8,230 nt of DNA from Bacteroidota bacterium (GTDB lineage: Bacteria > Bacteroidota > Ignavibacteria > UBA10030 > UBA8401), in assembly GCA_025355705.1 (NCBI GenBank), contig JANXZD010000407.1, forward strand, positions 1-8,230, given 5' to 3'. The position numbers and the translations under genes were made by a program. Under the pieces are notes generated by a model. That model made no database searches and had not been told where the DNA came from. It saw nothing but the letters and a program-made list of their open reading frames with translations. Positions 1 to 4,942 of this stretch are shown in pieces. Every line of letters begins with the position of its first letter. Positions within the stretch are counted from its first letter, which is position 1.

Positions 1-1332
1 TATAATAAAAAAGGGGAGATCTCTTTTTCAACGAACGAAGCTGAATTGAATACCACTGTTGACATGAATGCAGAAGCATGTGTTGCATGCCATCCCTCCG
101 GAAAAAGTAATATTGTAACACCTACCAATGTTGAACGCGTCAGGTTCTTTCGTTCTTCCTTAGGTCATAATCTTATCGGTGTCATCACACCGATCAAAAA
201 TCAACAAAGTTGTTATGAAGCGGACTGCCACGCACATAATCAATCTCAGACAATACTTGGAGTTCTTGACGTGATGATTCCGTTGTCTGAAACGGAGAAG
301 AATATCGCAGAGATTGAAAAACTTCAATATAGCGGAGGACTTTTGCTCTTGTTGGTCATAACGACATTCTGTGGTGTATTCTTGTGGCGAATGGTAAACA
401 TTCCTGTACAGCGTTTAACGGAAGGTACGATTGCGGTGATGAACGGAGACCTTGATCATTCCATTGATGTTCAGACAAATGATGAGATCGGATTTTTAAC
501 GAAATCATTCAATCACATGACTCGTACGTTGAAACAAACACAGGAAGAACTTCAATTACTGAACCAAACACTTGAAGAACGTGTGCAGCATAAGACGGAG
601 GCACTTCGCCGCGCTCAGGCCAATCTTATCCAGGCTGAAAAAATGGTCTCACTTGGAACTCTTGCTGCTACTGTCGCTCACGAATTAAACAATCCATTGG
701 AAGGAATATTGACCTTTGCAAAACTTATTCGTAAGCGGATGAATAAACCCGATCTTACTGAAGAAGGTAAAAATGAGATCATTGCAGAACTGACGATGAT
801 CGCGGATGAAACAGCGCGTTGTGGGAATATTGTAAAGAATCTCCTTCTCTTTTCAAGGAAAAAAGTCGGTGAATTCATAGAAAATGATATTCGTGCACTT
901 GTCGAACAAAGCACCAAATTGATAGAACATCATCTAAAAATACATAATATCATTCTTCAACAATCAATGGATGATCGTTTGTCATTTGTTGTGTGTGACA
1001 GTGAACAGATTTTACAGGCATTGTTGGCGCTTGAGATCAATGCAGTGGAAGCAATGCCGCACGAAGGTAAACTTTCCATTGAAGCGAAAAAAACAGGAGA
1101 AAATGAATTGACAATTGCTCTTTCTGATACGGGAATTGGTATTCGGGATGAAGATCTGCCGCATATCTTTGAACCGTTTTTCACGACAAAAAAAGAAGGA
1201 AAAGGAACAGGTCTTGGTCTTGCTGTTGTGTATGGAATTATTGAACGGCATAACGGAAAGATTACTGTCGTTTCACAGGTGAACAATGGAACTACGTTCA
1301 CGATAACATTACCGATACATAGGGAAGCATAA
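1..1332 (+). CDS. Membrane histidine kinase with a CxxCH/Cx4CH (haem c-type) periplasmic sensor, 5' partial
   Basis: Sensor kinase of a two-component system. The frame is open to the left edge, so the N-terminus and first membrane helix are missing; residue numbers here count from the TTG at 46. The visible periplasmic part carries CVACH (residues 12-16) and CYEADCH (56-62), which resemble covalent haem c attachment sites (CxxCH and Cx4CH), the second followed by AH and LGVLDV. A membrane helix follows (about 97-117), then a HAMP domain (about 118-170), a coiled-coil linker, and a HisKA domain with phospho-acceptor H212 in AHELNNP. The ATPase domain has N-box N332, the G1 box DTGIGI (361-366), the F box FEPFFTT and the G2 box GKGTGLGL (385-392). 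All catalytic boxes are intact. By family knowledge it autophosphorylates H212 and passes phosphate to a regulator, most likely the NtrC-type protein encoded 92 bases downstream. Haem or redox sensing is inferred from the cysteine motifs; another metal or a disulfide is possible. Confidence 0.9.
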   Translation, partial: YNKKGEISFSTNEAELNTTVDMNAEACVACHPSGKSNIVTPTNVERVRFFRSSLGHNLIGVITPIKNQQSCYEADCHAHNQSQTILGVLDVMIPLSETEKNIAEIEKLQYSGGLLLLLVITTFCGVFLWRMVNIPVQRLTEGTIAVMNGDLDHSIDVQTNDEIGFLTKSFNHMTRTLKQTQEELQLLNQTLEERVQHKTEALRRAQANLIQAEKMVSLGTLAATVAHELNNPLEGILTFAKLIRKRMNKPDLTEEGKNEIIAELTMIADETARCGNIVKNLLLFSRKKVGEFIENDIRALVEQSTKLIEHHLKIHNIILQQSMDDRLSFVVCDSEQILQALLALEINAVEAMPHEGKLSIEAKKTGENELTIALSDTGIGIRDEDLPHIFEPFFTTKKEGKGTGLGLAVVYGIIERHNGKITVVSQVNNGTTFTITLPIHREA

Positions 1333-1391
1333 TTAAATTATTTAAATACGTTTCACAAAAACCTCATTCGATGATTGTGGTTATCTATAGC

Positions 1392-1410
1392 ATGATATTT
1401 AAAATATGAT
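1392..1410. repeat. AT-rich imperfect palindrome upstream of the response regulator
   Basis: ATATTT (1395-1400) and AAATAT (1402-1407) are inverted around one A. Outer AT pairs (1392-1393 and 1409-1410) extend the symmetry past a G/G mismatch. It ends one base before the ribosome binding site. A second AT-rich palindrome, TTAAAT-T-ATTTAA, lies at 1333-1345 just after the kinase stop. Either could be an operator, a promoter element or chance in AT-rich DNA; no known regulator consensus was recognised. Confidence 0.3.
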
Positions 1411-1411
1411 T

Positions 1412-1416
1412 AGGAG
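1412..1416 (+). promoter_or_regulatory. Ribosome binding site deciding the response regulator start
   Basis: AGGAG lies 8 bases before the ATG at 1425 but only 2 bases before the in-frame ATG at 1419. Normal spacing therefore favours 1425 as the true start (protein beginning MSENKK). Confidence 0.7.
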
Positions 1417-1424
1417 AAATGAAT

Positions 1425-2774
1425 ATGTCAGAAAATAAAAAATCAAGCATTTTGATCGTTGACGATGAACCAATTGTGAGAGAATCTCTCACGAAGTGGT
1501 TTCGGCAAGATGGATTTCGCGTTGAAGCAGCCGAACATGCAAATGCGGCTTTGAAATTAATGGAGAAAGGTCCGTGGGATGTCGTTATTCTCGATATTAA
1601 AATGCCGGGGATGAGCGGACTGGAATTATTGAAACGACTTCGCGAGATCGATCGTAATGCACAGGTCATTATGGCAACCGCGTTTGCCTCTGTTGAAAGT
1701 GCAGTTCAAGCATTGAAAGACGGAGCGTTCGATTATGTGACCAAACCGATCGATCCGGATCATCTTTCACATCTTGTTTCGAATGCTTTGCAGCAGCGTA
1801 AACTTGAGGATGAAAATTCAATACTACGCGAACACATTACTGAGATTTCGGGAGTGAATGAGATCGTTGGCGAGAGTCCTCAAATGAAACGCGTCACCGA
1901 TCTTTCGTTGACCGTTGCACAAACGGATACTACGGTAATGATTCGAGGAGAAAGCGGAACAGGAAAAGAATTAATAGCTCGAACGATCCATGCAAATAGT
2001 TCACGAAGATATTTTCCGATTATTACAGTCAACTGCGGAGCTGTTGCCGAGACATTGTTGGAAAGTGAACTGTTTGGTCACGAACGTGGTGCATTTACCG
2101 GAGCACAATATCGCCGAAAGGGAAAGTTCGAGATGGCGGATGGTGGAACGATATTCCTTGATGAGATTGGAACAGTCAGCCCGAAAATGCAGGTCGAATT
2201 ACTGCGGGTGATTGAAACCAAACAATTCACACGGGTTGGCGGAAATGATTTGATCTCCAGTGATTTTCGTATCATTTGTGCAACGAACAAGAATCTTGAA
2301 TCGGCGATCAAAGATGGTTCGTTCAGAGAGGATCTCTATTATCGATTGAATGTGTTCAGTGTTTTGATCCCACCGTTGCGGGAGCGACGAATGGATATTC
2401 CGGTTCTGGCACAATTTTTTGTGAAAAAATATGCGGCAATTATGAATAGAACTGTCAGTGAAGTTTCCGGCGATGCAATGGATATGCTCATACGCTATGA
2501 TTGGCCGGGAAATGTTCGTGAATTGGAAAATGTCATCGAACGGGCAATGGTACTTGCCCAATCATCATCCATCCATGCAAACGATCTTCCGTTCCAAAAT
2601 AGTACAAAACTTGAAATGCCAAAAGATGATACACTCGAAGCAATGGAGCGTGTTCATATAGAATCGATCCTTGCTTCTTCGAAATGGAATATTACCCGCT
2701 CAGCAGAGATTCTTGATATTGACCGTGTAACACTGTACAATAAAATTGCAAAGTACGGATTGAAAAAACCATAA
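1425..2774 (+). CDS. NtrC-family sigma54-dependent response regulator
   Basis: Transcription activator acting with sigma54 RNA polymerase. Numbering is from the ATG at 1425 (449 aa); an in-frame ATG at 1419 would add two residues. A receiver domain (about 6-120) has the acidic pair in VDDEP, phospho-acceptor D57 in LDIKMPG, conserved T85 and K107 in TKP. The AAA+ domain (about 147-375) has Walker A GESGTGKE (175-182), the sigma54-contacting loop GAFTGA (222-227), Walker B FLDE (244-247), and the FREDLYYRLNVF segment. A C-terminal Fis-type helix-turn-helix (about 413-449) should bind upstream activating sites. All key residues are present, so it should be a functional activator with the usual three-domain NtrC build. 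It follows the haem-motif kinase on the same strand, which is almost surely its partner. The 92-base gap has no clear terminator, so co-transcription is likely. The regulated genes cannot be named. Confidence 0.95.
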   Translation: MSENKKSSILIVDDEPIVRESLTKWFRQDGFRVEAAEHANAALKLMEKGPWDVVILDIKMPGMSGLELLKRLREIDRNAQVIMATAFASVESAVQALKDGAFDYVTKPIDPDHLSHLVSNALQQRKLEDENSILREHITEISGVNEIVGESPQMKRVTDLSLTVAQTDTTVMIRGESGTGKELIARTIHANSSRRYFPIITVNCGAVAETLLESELFGHERGAFTGAQYRRKGKFEMADGGTIFLDEIGTVSPKMQVELLRVIETKQFTRVGGNDLISSDFRIICATNKNLESAIKDGSFREDLYYRLNVFSVLIPPLRERRMDIPVLAQFFVKKYAAIMNRTVSEVSGDAMDMLIRYDWPGNVRELENVIERAMVLAQSSSIHANDLPFQNSTKLEMPKDDTLEAMERVHIESILASSKWNITRSAEILDIDRVTLYNKIAKYGLKKP

Positions 2775-2807
2775 AATAATTCCAATGTAAATCGTGATAT
2801 TTTTTGT

Positions 2808-2835
2808 TTGAACTCACCGATTTGCTTCGTAAAAT
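2808..2835 (+). promoter_or_regulatory. Possible sigma70-type promoter of the archaemetzincin gene
   Basis: TTGAAC (2808-2813), a 16-base spacer, then TAAAAT (2830-2835). Transcription would start about 7 bases later, at or within a base or two of the ATG at 2842, giving a leaderless mRNA. That agrees with the absence of any Shine-Dalgarno sequence before this ATG. The element match is fair, but such boxes arise easily in AT-rich gaps. Confidence 0.4.
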
Positions 2836-2841
2836 CTTATT

Positions 2842-3378
2842 ATGATTGCTCCAATCCGAATTGTTCCGCTGTTGCCGGTTTCAAGTGAGTTTGTATCTTC
2901 ACTTGCTCATCCGCTACATTCAATATTTCAAACTGAAATTATCCTTGATCTTCCGCTCGACAATATTCTCACAGCGGTGTATGATGATTCTCGTCTTCAA
3001 TATAATTCAACGGATTTGATCAGAGAATTGCTCAATCGGTTTTCCCCATCTTCGTCAAAGATCATTGGAATAACTTCGGTCGATCTTTTTGTTCCCATAC
3101 TAACGTATGTTTTTGGTGAAGCACAATTGGATGGAACGGCTGCGGTTGTCTCAACTTATCGACTTGACAATACGATCTACGGATTAGATGCTGATCCGAT
3201 ACTTTTCTTCCAGCGATCATTAATAGAAACTGTTCATGAACTCGGCCACACCTACGGACTGTATCATTGTAAAGATCAGGAGTGTGCAATGCATTCATCG
3301 ACAGCGGTGGAGGATATTGATCTAAAAAGCGCGATGCTGTGTAAAAATTGCAGAGATCAAATTGGAATCGGCGATTGA
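2842..3378 (+). CDS. Archaemetzincin family zinc metallopeptidase
   Basis: Soluble zinc peptidase of 178 aa, a normal length for prokaryotic archaemetzincins; no signal peptide or membrane helix is seen, so it is probably cytoplasmic. The active site HELGHTYGLYH (132-142) supplies the zinc ligands H132, H136 and H142 and the catalytic E133. The following cysteines C143, C148, C167 and C170 (HC-x4-CAM-x16-CxxC) match the second zinc site that defines this family. Upstream, the RLQYNST segment (51-57), TSVDLFVP (78-85), VFGEA (90-94) and a STYRL strand (104-108) also fit the family. Physiological substrates of archaemetzincins are poorly known, so none is named. An in-frame stop at 2830 means the ATG at 2842 is the only normal start. 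The gene is convergent with tmk, stops 10 bases apart. The family is widespread in archaea and patchy in bacteria, so an old transfer is possible, though codon use does not look foreign by eye. Confidence 0.93.
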   Translation: MIAPIRIVPLLPVSSEFVSSLAHPLHSIFQTEIILDLPLDNILTAVYDDSRLQYNSTDLIRELLNRFSPSSSKIIGITSVDLFVPILTYVFGEAQLDGTAAVVSTYRLDNTIYGLDADPILFFQRSLIETVHELGHTYGLYHCKDQECAMHSSTAVEDIDLKSAMLCKNCRDQIGIGD

Positions 3379-3388
3379 ATCAATATAT

Positions 3389-4015
3389 TTATGTTGAATG
3401 TGTCGGAAGCATCCCATCCACGACTGACCAAATCTGTTGGTGAATAGTCTCAATGGATTCTTTACCGTCAATTGTTACGAATCGCCCCGGTTCTTCTTTT
3501 GCCAGTTCCAAATAGCCCTGCCGTACTCGATGATAAAAATCATCATTGCTCATTTCCATTCTGTCAATTTCCTGATGATTTGCATGTCTTCGGGAGTTCA
3601 TTTCTTGAACTGTAATGTCAATAAGAAAAGTTTTCTTCGGCATTACACCCATTGTTGCAAGGGAATTTATTCCCTTGATCCCGCCGTGGTGTAATCCACG
3701 ACCATGTCCCTGATACACTGTTGTCGAGTCAACATAACGATCCGTAATGACAACAGTGTTATTCAATAGAGCCGGTTTAATCACTTCGCTGACAAGTTGT
3801 GCCCTGCTTGCTGAAAACAACAGAAGTTCGGCAATTTGCGTCATTTTCAGGTTCTTTTTATTGAGAAGAATATTGCGTATTTGTTCGGATATTTCGGTTC
3901 CACCGGGTTCCCGCAAGAAGAGAACAGAGCGATTCTCTTCTTGAAGTTTCTTCACTAATAATTTAGCCTGCGTGGATTTTCCGCTGCCGTCAATGCCTTC
4001 AAATGAAATGAACAT
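3389..4015 (-). CDS. tmk: Thymidylate kinase (dTMP kinase)
   Basis: Cytoplasmic enzyme that phosphorylates dTMP to dTDP with ATP, an essential step to dTTP. The 208-aa length is typical. The N-terminal P-loop is FEGIDGSGKST (5-15). The dTMP-binding REPGGT segment is at 35-40, the FSASRAQ helix at 67-73, and the DRY motif with the downstream YQGHGRGL at 92-108. The lid region (about 142-157) is rich in arginine (RRH, then DRME). The P-loop lacks a basic residue where the eukaryotic type has one, which together with the arginine-rich lid suggests the bacterial (E. coli-like) class. The ATG at 4015 has a GAGGA ribosome binding site 4 bases upstream (plus-strand 4020-4024). It is divergent from the Yip1-family gene across a 161-base gap and convergent with the archaemetzincin gene. 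Bacterial tmk is sometimes next to other replication genes; here priA is close but separated by one gene. Confidence 0.97.
   Translation of the reverse strand: MFISFEGIDGSGKSTQAKLLVKKLQEENRSVLFLREPGGTEISEQIRNILLNKKNLKMTQIAELLLFSASRAQLVSEVIKPALLNNTVVITDRYVDSTTVYQGHGRGLHHGGIKGINSLATMGVMPKKTFLIDITVQEMNSRRHANHQEIDRMEMSNDDFYHRVRQGYLELAKEEPGRFVTIDGKESIETIHQQIWSVVDGMLPTHST
3658..3700. repeat. Two tandem hairpins inside tmk
   Basis: CAAGGGAA (3658-3665) and TTCCCTTG (3670-3677) form a perfect 8-bp stem with a 4-base loop. Directly after it, CGTGG (3685-3689) and CCACG (3696-3700) form a 5-bp stem with a 6-base loop. Both fall in coding sequence for the segment just after the DRY motif. Neither is followed by a T-run on either strand, so they do not look like intrinsic terminators. 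They could influence tmk mRNA folding or be by-products of codon choice. Confidence 0.35.
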
Positions 4016-4030
4016 ATTTTCCTCTATAAA

Positions 4031-4049
4031 CGTACTGATTCTATGTACG
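4031..4049. repeat. Short inverted repeat upstream of tmk
   Basis: CGTAC (4031-4035) and GTACG (4045-4049) are perfect inverted arms separated by 9 bases, 16-34 bases upstream of the tmk ATG. The size resembles a small operator half-site pair, but no known regulator consensus fits. Chance is a real alternative for 5-bp arms. Confidence 0.25.
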
Positions 4050-4056
4050 ACTTTTT

Positions 4057-4093
4057 ATGAAACTTTACAAGATAGAAACTCATTTTGTTTCAT
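4057..4093. repeat. 7-bp inverted repeat in the tmk/Yip1 divergent region
   Basis: ATGAAAC (4057-4063) and GTTTCAT (4087-4093) are perfect inverted arms 23 bases apart. A nested GAAAC (4075-4079) can pair with the same right arm, giving alternative short hairpins. It sits centrally between two divergent genes, where a shared operator might be expected. Function unknown. Confidence 0.3.
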
Positions 4094-4112
4094 TGTATGG
4101 TAAAAACTTCAT

Positions 4113-4141
4113 TTGACACTACGGAATTCATTTATTAAACT
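4113..4141 (+). promoter_or_regulatory. Sigma70-type promoter of the Yip1-family gene
   Basis: A perfect TTGACA -35 box (4113-4118), a 17-base spacer and TAAACT (4136-4141, four of six matches to TATAAT). The predicted start near 4148 leaves a leader of about 29 bases that includes the AAGGA ribosome binding site at 4166-4170. Confidence 0.55.
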
Positions 4142-4176
4142 ACTAGCGCAATTTCAATCACTAGAAAGGAATAATT

Positions 4177-4941
4177 ATGTCTGAAGAAATCCGAACACCC
4201 GAACCATCCAACGAAATGTCCATCAGTGATAAATTTGTTGGTATACTTTCATCGCCCGGTGAAGTATATCAAACAATTGTTGGAACTGAACCCAACACAA
4301 AGAATTGGGCACTGCCGCTTGTGTTAACAATAATTATTGGAATCATTTTTACTTTTGTTGTTTTTACGCAGCCTGCAATTCAACAGCAAATGGCCGACGC
4401 ACAATATAAAGCAATGCAAAAAAATGTTGAACAAGGAAAAATGACGCAAACGCAAATGGATCTTGCCGTAGAAAAAAATCCTGCAAAACCCGGTTCCCCA
4501 ATGTTCTTAATATTTGGCTCGGTTGGTGTCGTGGTTGTTATGGCAATCTCATTGTTTTTATATTCTCTTGTGTATTTTTTAGCGGGAAAATTTGCATTCC
4601 ATTCGACAGTATCGTATTCAAAAATTTTAGAAGTGAATGGTCTTGCATTATATGTAGCGGCAGTTGTATCACTACTAACAATGGTGATGGTTGTTGCGAT
4701 GGGTTCTATCCACGCATCATTAAGCCCTGCGTTATTGATCTCAGATTTTGATTCGACAAATAAACAACACAAAATTTTGGCGGCATTGAATCTTTTTGAA
4801 TTTTGGAATTTATTTGTGGTTAGTGTTGGTCTTTCAAAAATTTGGAATGTGACAATTGGGAAAGCAATAGGTGTTGTTGGAGGTGTTTGGTTAGTATGGG
4901 CTGTAATTAAAATATTTGTTGGAGGCGCTTTCGGAATGTGA
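4177..4941 (+). CDS. Yip1-family integral membrane protein
   Basis: Membrane protein of 254 aa with a cytoplasm-like polar N-terminus and about five hydrophobic segments (roughly 46-64, 109-135, 155-175, 200-219 and 228-247). The first half has features of bacterial Yip1-domain proteins: an amphipathic stretch with LSSPGEVYQTI (24-34), then a tryptophan-leucine-proline (W44, L46, P47) entering the first helix. A polar, glutamine- and methionine-rich loop (about 67-108) separates helices 1 and 2 and is probably exposed. The AAGGA ribosome binding site lies 6 bases before the ATG. Eukaryotic Yip1 proteins act in vesicle traffic; the role of bacterial members is not established, so none is assigned. 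The gene has its own predicted promoter and is convergent with priA, with just one base between stop codons; its probable terminator lies inside priA. Family call is moderately sure, as membrane proteins of this type are weakly conserved. Confidence 0.75.
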   Translation: MSEEIRTPEPSNEMSISDKFVGILSSPGEVYQTIVGTEPNTKNWALPLVLTIIIGIIFTFVVFTQPAIQQQMADAQYKAMQKNVEQGKMTQTQMDLAVEKNPAKPGSPMFLIFGSVGVVVVMAISLFLYSLVYFLAGKFAFHSTVSYSKILEVNGLALYVAAVVSLLTMVMVVAMGSIHASLSPALLISDFDSTNKQHKILAALNLFEFWNLFVVSVGLSKIWNVTIGKAIGVVGGVWLVWAVIKIFVGGAFGM

Positions 4942-4942
4942 C

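Noticed and set aside
46..66. TTG at 46 or ATG at 64 as the start of the histidine kinase
   Set aside because: The frame is open to base 1, and a sensor of this type needs an N-terminal membrane helix that is not present, so the start is outside the window.
957..1301. Open frame of 114 codons opposite the histidine kinase
   Set aside because: It overlaps well-supported kinase coding sequence, has no recognisable motifs and is expected by chance opposite a conserved gene. The same holds for other antisense frames in the window.
1379..1391. GG-N9-GC resembling a sigma54 -24/-12 promoter before the response regulator
   Set aside because: The spacing is 9 rather than the strict 10 bases and flanking bases do not match TGGCAC/TTGC.
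2775..2807. Terminator after the response regulator
   Set aside because: There is a T-run at 2800-2805 but only a 3-bp ATC/GAT stem before it, too weak to call.
4092..4097. TACAAT on the minus strand as a -10 box for tmk
   Set aside because: No acceptable -35 box lies 16-18 bases upstream, and other AT-rich alternatives exist.
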